DNA of 64,000 nt from Bugula neritina (GCA_964035545.1 OZ037771.1:9493408-9557407); one strand, 5' to 3'. Shown: positions 1 to 12,797, counted from the stretch's first letter. Notes: generated by a model from the letters alone, not told the origin. A program made the numbers and translations.

Positions 1-40
1 GTAAAGATGGAATAGATTGATTAGTACAGCAATAATATAC

Positions 41-607
41 CTGAATACGGGAATTCCCCCAGTCAGAAACAAGCACCCTTCCTTGCTTGTCAATAGCCAA
101 GCCTGTGGGAGCATTAAACTGCCCATTTCCTGTGCCATGGTTACCAAATGCCCCTTGGAATACGCCTTCTTTATTGTACACCTGGAAAGAGTCACATTTT
201 TATTAAGACTTTAATTGTGCACTCATTAGCAGATGAGCTGTTCACAAGAAGGAAATACAGGTACAAGTTAAACTAATTTCCCAGGTTATAAAAGTCATTT
301 TATAGACATGATGTATGTATTTGCTGTATTCAGTCGCATTTTGCTTCCAGTGGTTACTAAGAAATGTTTATGATTATGTCATTTCATATTGGATTTAGTT
401 GCATGCATACTACTAGTTGGTTTGTTTTCAGTAGTCGTAGTCACAGTATCAAAGTACATGTCAGTTGTTCAGTTGTGTAGCCTGCAAAATAGTCTGATAT
501 AACATTGCAGTTGCAGGCTGTTTTGGCGTTTTTACTACCTATTGATTTGTTTAGTTTTTGATATACATTTTTAGATTTCCACTTAAAAAATTATATATAT
601 ATATATA

Positions 608-684
<77 letters not shown>

Positions 685-800
685 CTCAATCTGTGGACAG
701 CAGCTGTTTCGGGGTTTGTCCCCTCATCAGCACAGAACAGAGTACCATGGCCCACACCTTCGCAATAGTAGAAACTTATAGTTTCACTAAAGCATATTTA

Positions 801-840
<40 letters not shown>

Positions 841-847
841 TTGTATT

Positions 848-894
<47 letters not shown>

Positions 895-3800
895 TTGTAT
901 TTGTATATGTATTTGTATATGTATATGTATATATATTTTTTTTTTATATATACACAGACATAATTTTAGTTGACCTTTTTTTGTGTTTTAATTGAAACGA
1001 ACAAAGATATAAATTCAAACTTTTAGTAATCATCCTATAAATTCTATTCTCTTTTGGTGTTCAACATTCTCAATACTAGAGAAGACGAAATTCCCAATTA
1101 GGAAAAATATTTATATATCAAGTAAATTTATTAGATGGCATAAAGTGTTTAGTTTATACTTTGTAGATTAGTATAAATAATATTCTATAATCGTGATTTT
1201 AAAAAAAAATTTTGTTTTCCCATATTGTAATATATATTTTTGCAATGCATCTAAGATGTATCCTTTCAATAGAATGAGTGAATTCTTTTTCCCACATTTA
1301 CCAATGATATTTAGACACAAAAACTTCAAATTTATAAGACTTTAATTATCTAGGTTTGAGACTAAAATTTTGAACTTGAATTTGGTTTGTGAGTTGTTTG
1401 CAATGTTGTACTATAATTTAAAATTTACAGTATTACAAAATTGGTAATGTGGTGAGTTTGATTATACACATGGAATTCTTATTAAAGCAAACAGTTGCTA
1501 TATAGAGCTTGTGAATACCTTCACACAATGGTTGTAAATTAGGTATGAATACCTTGACACAGTGGTTGTGGAAATCCGAGACATAGATATCTCCTTGTCC
1601 GTTTACAGCTACATAATGAGGTCCGGCCAGATAACTTGCCTAAGTTCCAAATGATCAATTAGTTCAATTAATAATTTTTGTAAAGACATAAAAGTTAGTG
1701 ATGTCATTAATTGTGAGAAAATTAAGTACAAATCACTTAATTGTATACAACAATTACCAACAACAGTCTTAATACGCTAGTTTAAATATGAATCCATCTG
1801 GAATTAACCAATATTCTGTACACGTCCTTTGTCTTAAAGCCAGTTAACTAAAGTAGACTAAATAAGAATTCTATCTTAAACAATGAAAGCACTTCAAAAT
1901 ACATTATTCTCAGCTCAGTCTCAAAATTGAAGAAATATGTTGCAATCAATACAATTATTTGGCATGATATTCACACTAAAAATGGCTGCAAGTGGTTAAG
2001 TAGTAAAGGTGGCTGCAAATTACAAGTGCTCAAAGTTAATAAAAACTTCTCTCATTCAAATTTGTTTGCTTCAATTCTACGGACATGTGATCCATTAAAT
2101 ATAATAAAGCTTATTTTGTTATAATCTGCCTATAGAATAGAATAGAGGTTTTACCTAACCAAACTTAAAAACTAAGACCTGGTTTGCATAACATGCATAT
2201 TCTACATGTAAAATATATGCATTCTACACGTAAAATAGAACAAAAACCATGTGTTCTTATTGTCAACACTTTATGATGCAGCCTTGCTAATGCAAACACT
2301 TTAAATGCTATGAGTTCTCTTATCCAAAAGTATTTGGTGTAATCTCGCAATATACTGATTTCACAAAATAGAGACATTGCTTCGGGTGATTATCTCAGGG
2401 CCCATTGATGCAGCAGCATACAGGTGAGAAAAGCTGTAGAGGAGTTAATGTGAGGTTATAAGGTCACCTTGTCACCAGTCGGAGACTGCAACTTTCTTAT
2501 AAGTCTTCCAGTAATAGAGAACTCTAGCACCTGGTTACCCTTGTTATCTGCCACAATCACAGTACCTCTAGGAGTAGTTGTTATGCCTTTTGGGCCAATC
2601 AATTTCCCTTGTCCAATTCGTCTCACAAAATCTCCATCTTAAAAATCACACACCGTAAACAACTAAGCATAATATTTACATAATTTATTTATAGACATTT
2701 CATTTTTAAGTGTGAGAGTATTTTATGCAATTAACTATATGTATGCCTCAGCATCATTGTTGACTTAGGAACCCTAAACTTATAAACTGTTTTCTTACAA
2801 CCGCCTTGTAATTGAAAGGTAATATAACATTTATACAAAATAGTTAATACATAGTTTGCAAATACATTTTAGAACTCTACGCTCAACAATTCTAATTATT
2901 TTAAAAAACATTTAATGTGTAGCTTGTGAAAAAAGTTTCAATTTACAATATTATATAAAGTTTGGCATAATTTTGTTTAGCTTTTTTAATCTCTAATTGA
3001 TAAACTCTAGACAAAAAACAATTTGATCAGATGTCATGCTTAAATTTCAACAAAATAAAAGAGCGAGTTTTGCTTTCCAATATCCTATAAAAGACAGAGT
3101 AAGAGAAGGAGTTGTATGGCATATAGCAACTGAGTGAGGGTACCTTGGAACACATTAATACACTTGTTTTCATAATCGGTGAACAGCAGGTAACCATTCC
3201 TGGAATAAGATATCCCTATTGGTCGAAGTAGCTGACCTGGCTGCCTTCCTCTCTTACCAACATTCTTGAGGTATAAACCAGATTCTGAGAAGACCTTAAA
3301 AAGTTTGTAATAAATTACAAAAAAAAAACAATTCAACATGGTCGAATAGACTGCATATGAATGCTCCTACGTTTTCTTTAAATAAAAAATGTTTACAATG
3401 TAACTATGTAGTGTATAAGAGAAAATTTGTGATATAGGCGATTATCTTCAAAAAAATCTGAGTGTAAATACGAAATTAATGTGTATAAAATATAAAACTG
3501 AGTTTATTTGACTTAAGACATGGAAGGTCAAAGATTTGCAATGAGAAAACAGCTCACTAGTGCTGATCAAATAGCAAAAATGCACTTGCCATTGTACTTT
3601 TGAAATTGGTTTTTGGTGTCAAATTATTTGAATGAAAATAATATTTGATTTTCTTAGAGAAGTTTCATCATGTAAAAAGAAGTCAGCTAAACTCACCTAA
3701 CTAATAAATACAATAAAATTGGTTTTCACATTTCCTTTGCACACGCAGTTGCATATAGAATATAATTGACCCGCAAACAATCAAACTGAAACAACTGTGG

Positions 3801-6800
3801 AAGAGCAGAACCGAATTAACAGAACCACAAGTTGTATTCTCAAATCTGATTGGCTGCCTTACTTGTATGGCTTGGTTCGTACTGTCGGTACAGTAAATGT
3901 TGTTGTGTGAGTCAACAGCTACTCCTTGTGGGTTACTGAAGTTTCCCTTCCGCCTTCCAAACTCTCCAATAACAGCTAAATAATCTCCATACGGGGGCTG
4001 CACACAGCTAGATGCATTGTGCACACTGGGAGATGCAGGTAAAATCTAGAACCAACAAATCATAACCAAACTATAAGGTCACTTATAATTGTGGCTTCTT
4101 CTTTGCAGAATATTTATAATTATACATTTTAGCATTTCATATTTTCTTGCTGAGATCATGACTAAAATACTGAAAATCTGGCTAAGATCAGATCAAACAA
4201 TAATGTAAGGAATAAAATAAAAAACACCCACCTTTAGAGAGCTAAAAGATTCAGCAGAACTGAGGGTTCTGGGAGAAGTTGTCCTTGGCAGACTGTTTTT
4301 TGAGACTTGTACTGTAGGAGACTTAGCTTTGTGTTGAGGTACTCTGGTTACTTCGTAACTATTTGGAGACTTGCTATGATAAGGAGAATTATGAAGTTCT
4401 TATCACAGAAAAGTTGGGCTCCAAAATATGATAATATTGATTGCTTTGCGTTTTAAAAACAAGATTATTATGTAATACAGAAATAGCTCAAAATGCATGC
4501 ATAAAGCATAAATAATAAAGTTAAGGATTTATTTAATGTCAGTTTAAAAAGTAAATTACCATACAGAACAGTTATAATAAAAACTTTAAAAAATTATACA
4601 CAAAATCTGAATTAGTCCCATAAATGTTTTAGCTCCTGTTTACAGTTTCGTGTTGAGGTAACACCGTTTCGTAATATCATAATTTGCTAGCTCATCAAGA
4701 ATAATGTACTGCATGCATTTTGACCTCAAATAAAGAGTTGCTAAAAGTTCTTATAAAAAACATTGCATCAATTAGATTTTATTTAGTCTATTCAGATCAA
4801 ATATGGTAGTAAACAAGTCAGCATATACACATAGTGATGGACTTTCCATGTAGCTTAATTAATGTCTCTTGAGCTACTCAAGCTGTAATGGATGTTATAA
4901 ACTAGACAATATCTCCAACACGTTTGATACTGAATACAGCTGGTCAAGCATGCAGTTGTAATAGTGATATAATTAACTATGGCAGATAATATCCACATAT
5001 ATAAACCTTTTCAGTATTTTAATATATCGTAACTTACAGCTTCATGAATGATATTCAGAAGGAAATTGATGTACCTGAAAGACACCCGTGAACCAGCCAC
5101 AGCTTCGAGTCGGAATGGAGACCCCTTGACATGCTGCTGAAAAATCTTGATTACTAGATGATAGACTCCAGGTTGAGGGGCAATGTAGACTATGCTGTAT
5201 GTACCATTACCGTTGTCTATAGACTGACATTCCACATTGACCTCTTCGTTACGTAGATTTGCCTGCAACTACGTGTGCAGAGATGGTGTGAGAACTGCTT
5301 ACCAAAAGCATCAGTTCTTAGCACTAAAACCTCTACTTTTAACTTTATTTTTGTAAAAGTTACCTTTTTAAGCAAGCCCATAGATTTTGCAATTTAATGT
5401 GAAACATTATTTATAAAAATAAACAAATAAAAAATTACTTGTTTCTTACCAGTAAATTAGGTTGGCCGTTTTTGAAGACATATATTACCTGCTACTTATC
5501 CTGTTACACTAGTCAATCAATACATAGTGAGATGCTTTGATGAAAAATATTACCAATATAAACAGCTATTTGAGCAAAATAAAATTTCCACAAATAGTTG
5601 ATATACAAATATACAGATTGTCTCAAGTGCTGCCTCCCATGAAGTAAAAGTGTTGACCATATTTCTAATTAACTAACCACTAAATCTTTTTCTTTCACAA
5701 CCTGGCTCTGAGCATCTTTGGGTGTAACTCGAACAAATACTTGTTTATGAACATTGGCTTTCTTTAGCCCGTCCCCACTAGCTGTACTCTTACTTGGTAT
5801 AATACAGCTGGTGGAAACTGAGGCTAGGCTACCAATTGACTTCTTTACTTCACTAATGCCTTTTCTATTCAACCGGAGACATGTGTTTGTAGAGATACTG
5901 TAACAAATAGATAACAGCATATTGCTGGAGAACTTGGGCTCTATGCAAATAATTCTATACAATAAACATCACAGCAATTCTATTTGTGGATGAAGCACTG
6001 CAATATACAAGAGCACTTGCATGTGTGTAACAATAATATATAATTTAAAGAAAACCTTTTGGCTTCATAAGAGGGGGAACAATTCTTACTATTTCCTGAG
6101 TTGCACAAGCATGAATTTTAATAAGACTCTTTATTTTATTTGCATGCTTTAATTTTGTTAATTATGTCAATCAAGTATTGATTTTTGCAGTTACTTGAAA
6201 TTCTTTAACCTATGCCATGAGAAGACAACTGCAACAAAAGGAACTGTTACTGGTGGTTTTCACAAGTTGCTAATAGGAGTAGGGGACACAAAGATTATAA
6301 TGATAGCCAAGCAATAAGCAGTAACTAACCTAAAGGCATTGATCCTTTCTGCATGCTGCTCTACTTCATCAGCTCGAGCTTTTAATTTCTTACAGTTTCC
6401 AGCTACCAACTTCCCTGCATCAACTTCCTTTTTAATCTTCAAATTAATGCAACATTTATAAAAAGTTATATTTATTAATACTCTTGACAGTAAAAGTATT
6501 GCAGGGATTTACTGAAAATTTATTTGAATCTACTTTTTCCCAATAAAATTTTCAGTCTTAGGGAAATGCACTCTCACACACACGAACACATTCATATACT
6601 GCCCAGTATAGTATCAATATGTTATAATGTATAATAATATATGGTATGCTGTATAACAAACTATATATAATATAGTATATAACACTGTTACCTGACAATG
6701 TATTACCCACCATTGAGACCCTATGTACTAGTTCACTGAGCTGATAGTATATAATACTGTTACCTGACAATGTGCTACCCACCATTGAGACACTATGTAC

Positions 6801-9683
6801 TAGTTCACTGAGCTGATAGTACAGTATATAATACTGTTACCTGACAATGTGCTACCTACCATTGAGACACTATGTACTAGTTCACTGAGCTGATATTATA
6901 TAATACTGTTACCTGACAATGTGCTACCCACCATTGAGACACTATGTACTAGTTCACTGAGCTGATATTATATAATACTGTTACCTGACAATGTATTACC
7001 CACCATATAGACCCTATGTACTAGTTCACTGAGCTGATAGTACAGTATATAATACTGTTACCTGACAATGTGTTACCCACCATTGAGACACTATGTACTA
7101 GTTCACTGAGCGTATAGCATATAATACTGTTACCTGACAATGTGCTACCCACCATTGAGACACTATGTACTAGTTCACTGAGCGTATAGCATATAATACT
7201 GTTACCTGACAATGTGCTACCCACCATTGAGACACTATGTCCTAGTTCACTGAGCTGATAGCATATAATACTGTTACCTGACAATGTGCTACCTACCATT
7301 GAGACACTATGTCCTAGTTCACTGAGCTGATAGCATATAATACTGTTACCTGACAACGTGCTACCTACCATTGAGACACTATGTCCTAGTTCACTGAGCT
7401 GATAGCATATAATACTGTTACCTGACAACGTGCTACCTACCATTGAGACACTATGTCCTAGTTCACTGAGCTGATAGCATATAATACTGTTACCTGACAA
7501 TGTGCTACCCACCATTGAGACACTATGTCCTAGTTCACTGAGCTGATAGCATATAATACTGTTACCTGACAACGTGCTACCTACCATTGAGACACTATGT
7601 CCTAGTTCACTGAGCTGATAGCATATAATACTGTTACCTGACAATGTGCTACCCACCATTGAGACACTCTGTACTAGTTCACTGAGTTGATGGTGCATAG
7701 AGTCCATATCTTCTAATTGGTCGTCTAAATAACTCTCTTTGCTGCAACTACAGTCCATTAGTTGAGTAAAAAGAGCCATCTTACGTTCCTGTAGTCTCCT
7801 CTCTGTCTCCCTTCAAATGCACAACACAAAATCTGGTTAGGAACTCAGGCAAACCTTCACAAATCCTTTATTATAAGCTAGCAATTTAACTTATCTGCTG
7901 CCAGAAATAAAGACTTTGATAGGAAGCAAGTCTCTTCATAGTTGGTTAGTTCTGCTACTAAGTCTCAATATGAAAGATTTTATTTGTCATAAAAAACAGT
8001 TTTTTGGACTGAAAAACACTGATCTTGTTTTCAACCTGCCAATAGGAATCTCATGCAAACTAACCAAAATTTTTATCTACAAATTTTAGTACAAAGTAGA
8101 TGCTTAGGAGACAGGCCTTTTCCTCTGTTAAGCCAACACTGTATCTTAATAAAGACTGAATTTGAGCTTGAGTTCCTTAGGGAGCTTACTTGTTTACTTG
8201 TTATGTTATTTACTTTCATATATGTAATAATTTAAAGCATAAAATGGCGACCTTTACATACACACTATAACAAGTGGCCTCAACTCCACACACACTCTTT
8301 GATAACCTATACCTGAACAGCTCATCCAACTCCACAGCAATAGCTTTTCTATCTTTAACTAAGTTAGACCTGAGAGAAGATATGTGCTGTTGCCACTTCT
8401 CAGTGTTGACCAAACATTTTTCAGACGTATCCAAGAGTGTGCTACATGCTGCCTGTTGACTGGATATTGCTGACGTCTTCTGCAGGAGTAATATAGTACA
8501 CGTCATCAAAGAAACAACAAATAAACTCATGGGTGGTCTCTAAGCACATGCATCAACACATAACAGTTCAATTCAATTGGTGATCTTTGCTCCTTCAAAA
8601 TAGGTAGCCAAATTTTGGAAAAGGTTTTCCCCAAATTAACTTACATGTATTTCTAAAAATTTTCCCTTTCTGTGAAGTGTTTATCTAAGAACTGAATGGA
8701 AGGACAAGAAGGAAAACTAGAAAAACATAGATCGAATTGCTATTTCTATTATAATTATCAATATAATTGCCTAATAAAATTAAATTATAACATAAATATC
8801 TTGAGAATACAAAACAATTGTCATTCTTGAGTACATATGCACTTATCTCTAACAATTATATACAGAGACAGCATACCTTAACCATGTCATGACTGGAATG
8901 TATATGTTCTTCATCAAAAGCTATTGACTCATGACAGGTCAAACAAAACAATGAACTGGTCTCACAGACAGGAATAAGTAGACTCGGCGAAGTTTGAACA
9001 TATTCCCTAGAAATTGTCTGCTCAAGAATTGAGCTTGACTGATCATGATTTAATGTTTTGGAGTTGTCAGTCTCATTGGTAGAAGTTGTTTGCTCAGTGC
9101 CTAATCCGCACATGCTCGTACTAATAGGAGCTTGAGCAGGAGTTGAGCTACAGAGCACATTGTTAGACTGAGAAAATTCGGAATGTATCAAGGTTACAGA
9201 GTTATCTAGATCATTAGTAAACTGTTGAGCTGTCACTTCTGTTGGTGAAATGCTGGCTGCTGAAGAAACTAGACACTCATTATCTAATGGTGACACGGAC
9301 CTCTCCTCCACTCTACCTGCCGACTTGGAAAAAATCATATTATCTGCACATTTTAACTCAGAATGAAAACTGGAGATTCTATCAGCTGCTAACCCACCAT
9401 GCAGCTCTAAATTCCCTTGTTTGCCCTCCCCTATGCCAGCTGTTGTTGCAGATCCATCATCTACCTTATCACAAGGATGCCCAATAAATGAATGACTCAA
9501 CTCCTCAGTGCAGCTGTTAGTCATTGTTGACTGCACCATTGCTATGGGTGGTCCTGATGACGTATCCTCTAGACACTCTGTCATGTCAACTGCTGGATAT
9601 TCTTCAGCAGAATATTTCTTTGATATGGAGTTATTGTTGCATTCAGCTGGACCATATTCACTGTTAGTCATTAAACTCTCCAT
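41..9683 (-). CDS. TRIM-NHL protein (TRIM2/3/71-like), 3' end beyond window
   Basis: Twelve minus-strand exons link with correct phases: 9683-8877, 8479-8313, 7810-7638, 6414-6330, 5897-5678, 5262-5075, 4373-4232, 4045-3863, 3294-3144, 2637-2468, 1639-1553, 181-41 (838 codons in the window). The first exon is a Ser/Thr-rich, probably disordered region of about 240 residues ending in a degenerate B-box (FCLTC, then HIHSSH; the second Cys pair is replaced by A and D). Next come coiled-coil exons (8479-6330), a filamin/IG-FLMN domain ([10 protein letters not shown] and KGSPFRLE in exon 5262-5075), a Ser/Pro linker, and five NHL blades, e.g. [44 protein letters not shown] and [11 protein letters not shown] sixth blade should lie off the left edge. 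I see no RING exon. The ATG at 9683 has an in-frame TAG just upstream, but a splice from an upstream exon remains possible. Family knowledge: TRIM-NHL proteins bind RNA or protein partners through the propeller; without a RING, ligase activity is doubtful. Confidence 0.88.
588..684. repeat. (TA)n microsatellite, left of ribozyme element
   Basis: An interrupted TA dinucleotide tract lies in an intron or just beyond exon 12 of the TRIM-NHL gene and directly abuts the truncated ribozyme repeat at 685. A second TA tract follows that repeat. Confidence 0.9.
685..806 (-). mobile_element. truncated retrozyme / Penelope-like repeat, copy 1
   Basis: About 120 bp closely match 40506-40625, with only a few mismatches. 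The copy is flanked on both sides by (TA)n. It contains the hammerhead core but lacks the remaining ~150 bp of the unit present at 40.5-40.8 kb; similarity stops at AAAAGG, where the sequence turns into TA repeats. Small non-autonomous elements with type I hammerheads (retrozymes) and Penelope-like elements are the known carriers of this motif in animals. I see no protein-coding part. Confidence 0.75.
691..735 (-). ncRNA. hammerhead ribozyme, type I, copy 1
   Basis: Read on the minus strand, CTGTG (stem I) is followed by the invariant CTGATGA, a GGGG/CCCC stem II with loop ACAAA, GAAA, a very short stem III, the cleavage triplet GTC and CACAG, which pairs with CTGTG. An outer helix (CTC with GAG) can extend stem I. 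The minimal stem III is typical of ribozymes from Penelope-like elements and retrozymes, which often work as dimers. Cleavage would be predicted after the C opposite position 696. Confidence 0.85.
806..945. repeat. (TA)n with GTATTT interruptions
   Basis: The tract holds TA repeats interspersed with GTATTTGTATTT variants, then a T run. The 100-residue ORF across it is only Ile/Tyr/Val repeat translation and is not a gene. Confidence 0.9.
1510..1576 (-). repeat. duplicated end of NHL exon 11 with its splice donor
   Basis: The last ~24 bases of TRIM-NHL exon 11, including donor AAG|GTATTCA at 1553, recur 34 bp downstream (donor-like AAG|GTATTCA at 1519) with two mismatches. Use of the second donor would add 34 nt and shift the frame, so the 1553 donor, whose phase fits exon 12, is preferred. 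Confidence 0.7.
6640..7700 (-). repeat. 72-bp minisatellite carrying 14 splice-donor copies
   Basis: Fourteen units start at 6685, 6757, 6834, 6906, 6978, 7055, 7127, 7199, 7271, 7343, 7415, 7487, 7559 and 7631 (position of the plus-strand CTGTTACCTG). Spacing is 72 bp except for two 77-bp steps caused by a 5-bp TACAG insertion. On the minus strand each unit holds the end of TRIM-NHL exon 3 (STLSG) plus donor CAG|GTAACAG. Because 72 is a multiple of 3 and no unit in the 7055-7631 block has a stop, reading stays open for ten donors and adds 24 residues per unit. The array lies in intron 3 (7637-6415). Confidence 0.92.
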
Positions 9684-9779
9684 TCCTATCAACTACCACA
9701 TGTATCTGTTCTGCTGCATCACACACGTCTCTGTCTATAATGTATACTCAACTGTATGTCAGTAGAATTCAGTCACTCT

Positions 9780-10420
9780 CATAATTTAACCTGTAAAATG
9801 AAAGTTTCAATGGCCTAATATAGAAAACTCTAAATAATACAGTCACCTTTAAATTTCAATGAATGTTATGATTAAACTAGACATTCAATAATACGACTTC
9901 ATTTTGTTCCAATATTATAGAACAAGTTCAGTGACTTATTACGAACCTAAATTTAGATTTCTATTAAAATAAACTATATTATATTGTTAATACAATTAAT
10001 GGCTTCATTTCATAAATGGCTACTCAGAGAGATTACAACATTTTTTCATCAATTATTATAATTAATACTAGAAGTGTGTAGCTAAAACTAGGTTTCTATT
10101 TTTACTTTCAAAAACATTTTACACAGCAAAAAATATTATGGCACATAAAATTTTCGAGGTAAGTACAGAATTGCAGTTTTTCTAATAGTGCTAGCAAATA
10201 TCTGTAGCACAAAAAATTGGCTACTCTACAACAAAACAGAGCATCTCCTAACTCAAGTGCCAAACCAAAACTTACAAGCCTAAGCTAAGCCATCAGTAAT
10301 GGACATTAATCAAACACGACTCACGTTGGCACAATACAGTGAGTGGCTTGTAATATGCCTTCACTCTCTTAACTGAAATAAGAATGAGAAAACACCAATA
10401 TCGGCTTAGACTACCTTGGT
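9780..10420. other. non-coding spacer upstream of TRIM-NHL gene
   Basis: AT-rich sequence 5' of the TRIM-NHL first coding exon. It probably holds promoter and untranslated exons, but I see no recognisable motif or conserved coding stretch. Confidence 0.5.
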
Positions 10421-10552
10421 TTATGCCCCCTAAACTAGCTTGGTGTATACTCCGTAGACTATCTGGGTGTATGCCCTCTAGACTATCTGGGTGTATGCCC
10501 TCTAGACTATCTTGGTTTTAACCCCTAGACTATCTTGGTGTGTACCCCTTAG
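10420..10552. repeat. degenerate 24-bp tandem repeat
   Basis: Five to six copies of a unit resembling CTAGACTATCTGGGTGTATG plus CCCT. The central copies are identical; the outer ones diverge (CTTGGTTTTAACCCC, CTTGGTGTGTACCCC). It ends near a short inverted match, CCTTAG/CTAAGGGG. Confidence 0.8.
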
Positions 10553-11496
10553 AATCTAAGCCCTAAGGGGTATACACAACTTAAATAACCACAACTAACA
10601 ATCATAATTATAAATTTTGAAAGCTAAAAAAGAAGCTACGCTTACAGGAGATTTTTCAACCCTAAACCGAAGTTTATTAAGCATTAATTGGAATAGCCAT
10701 TTTAAATTTAGACAAATTGGTTGTTCAAAAATTAAAACTTGGCAATAAGCTACAAAAATATTTCTATGCCTTTCTTGTTGACTGTAAATGAATATAGCTG
10801 GTGTTATGGCTATTATAGATAGTATCTGAATTATGTAACATACTGTAATTATAGTACAGAAATATTTACGTCATTTAATGTAAATAATATGCAATGTTAT
10901 GCCTTACATTTTAGCATTTTTATTTTACTGTTATACATAGCATATATGTTCAACACACAGTAAATGGATGAATACCTACTACATCTTTACATGTGAGCTG
11001 ATATGCAAAAAGCAATGAACTCAAGTGTTATTATTGACAAGATATGAGTCACAGTGAGAGGCTAGCCAGGTGCGAGTTGAAGGCTAGCCTCAGGTGTTTT
11101 ATGCAGGGTAGGCATGACAATGCAACCACCCAGATAGCTGGATTATCATGGATCACTAATTGCCTTTAATACAGCAGCCATGCATGATGTCATCAACATA
11201 GTATTGATGAACAGTCAGCTCGAGATAGCTTGCTCAAAGTACTTTAAGGTTGTATTGAAATAATCTTTAGTTTTAGTTTCATGTTTTAAATAAAACAAAT
11301 ACAATTCTGGTGTTAGAATAAGCTTTACCATAAAAGAAATATTCTAAAAAGTGATGAAGGTGTTAAAATATTGTCATGATTAAATTTATTTGCTCAGACA
11401 CATATACATATTCTTGCATTTAGTTTCACTCACTACCCAATAATCATGTATATAGTGCAAAACCAGTTTATTACATGCAATAGAATTGTACTTACT
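10553..11496. other. AT-rich intergenic spacer
   Basis: No open reading frame of convincing composition and no splice-linked exons found on either strand. Around 11050-11100 there is a short local duplication of GAGGCTAGCC/AAGGCTAGCC. Confidence 0.5.
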
Positions 11497-11632
11497 CTTT
11501 CACTCCTTCTACTACCTCTACTACATCTACTAGTTCTACTATTCCTACTAATTCTACTCCATCTACTATTTCTACTCCTTCTACTACTTCTACTAATACC
11601 ACCTTTATCACTACTAGTATACATTCTACGTC
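11497..11632. repeat. degenerate TAC/CTACTACT-type microsatellite
   Basis: A pyrimidine-rich run of CTACT, TCTACT and TCCTACT motifs. It is translated in both directions as Leu-rich or Ser/Arg-rich ORFs, which are artefacts of the repeat. It leads directly into the 19-bp satellite. Confidence 0.85.
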
Positions 11633-11641
11633 TACCATGTA

Positions 11642-12797
11642 CAACTAGTATAATATTTTATATTAGTATACTATACAACAACTAGTATACTATACAACAA
11701 CTAGTATACTATACAACAGCTAGTATACTATACAACAACTAGTATACTATACAACAACTAGTATACTATACAACAACTAGTATACTATACAACAACTAGT
11801 ATACTGTACAGCAACTAGTATACTATACAACAGCTAGTATACTATACAACAACTAGTATACTATACAACAACTAGTATACTATACAACAACTAGTATACT
11901 ATACGACAACTAGTATACTATACAACAGCTAGTATACTATACAACAACTAGTATACTATACAACAACTAGTATACTATACGACAACTAGTATACTATACG
12001 ACAACTAGTATACTATACAACAACTAGTATACTATACGACAACTAGTATACTATACAACAGCTAGTATACTATACAACAACTAGTATACTATACAACAAC
12101 TAGTATACTATACGACAACTAGTATACTATACGACAACTAGTATACTATACAACAGCTAGTATACTATACAACAACTAGTATACTATACAACAACTAGTA
12201 TACTATACAACAACTAGTATACTATACAACAACTAGTATACTATACAACAACTAGTATACTATACAACAACTAGTATACTATACGACAACTAGTATACTA
12301 TACAACAGCTAGTATACTATACAACAACTAGTATACTATACGACAACTAGTATACTATACAACATCTAGTATACTATACAACAACTAGTATACTATACAA
12401 CAACTAGTATACTATACAACATCTAGTATACTATACAACAACTAGTATACTATACAACAACTAGTATACTATACGACAACTAGTATACTATACAACAGCT
12501 AGTATACTATACAACAACTAGTATACTATACAACAACTAGTATACTATACAACAACTAGTATACTATACAACATCTAGTATACTATACAACAACTAGTAT
12601 ACTATACAACAACTAGTATACTATACAACATCTAGTATACTATACAACAACTAGTATACTATACAACAACTAGTATACTGTACAACATCTAGTATACTAT
12701 ACAACAACTAGTATACTATACAACATCTAGTATACTATACAACAACTAGTATACTATACAACAACTAGTATACTATACAACAACTAGTATACTATAC
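11642..12797. repeat. 19-bp satellite array, ~60 copies
   Basis: A nearly perfect tandem array of AACTAGTATACTATACAAC. Each unit contains the palindromes ACTAGT and TAGTATACTA. Variants are limited to a few positions (ACGAC, AGCTAG, ATCTAG, CTGTAC) and recur in blocks, for example every third to fifth unit, implying amplification of multi-unit segments (higher-order structure). Confidence 0.97.

Noticed and set aside
7021-7779. A 252-residue ORF treated as one exon
   Set aside because: Only the first part (to the donor at 7638) fits exon phases with the next exon; the rest is intronic minisatellite, although alternative donors could include parts of it.
9242-9487. Plus-strand ORFs of 80-85 codons opposite the TRIM-NHL first exon
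   Set aside because: Antisense to a supported exon, with no recognisable content.
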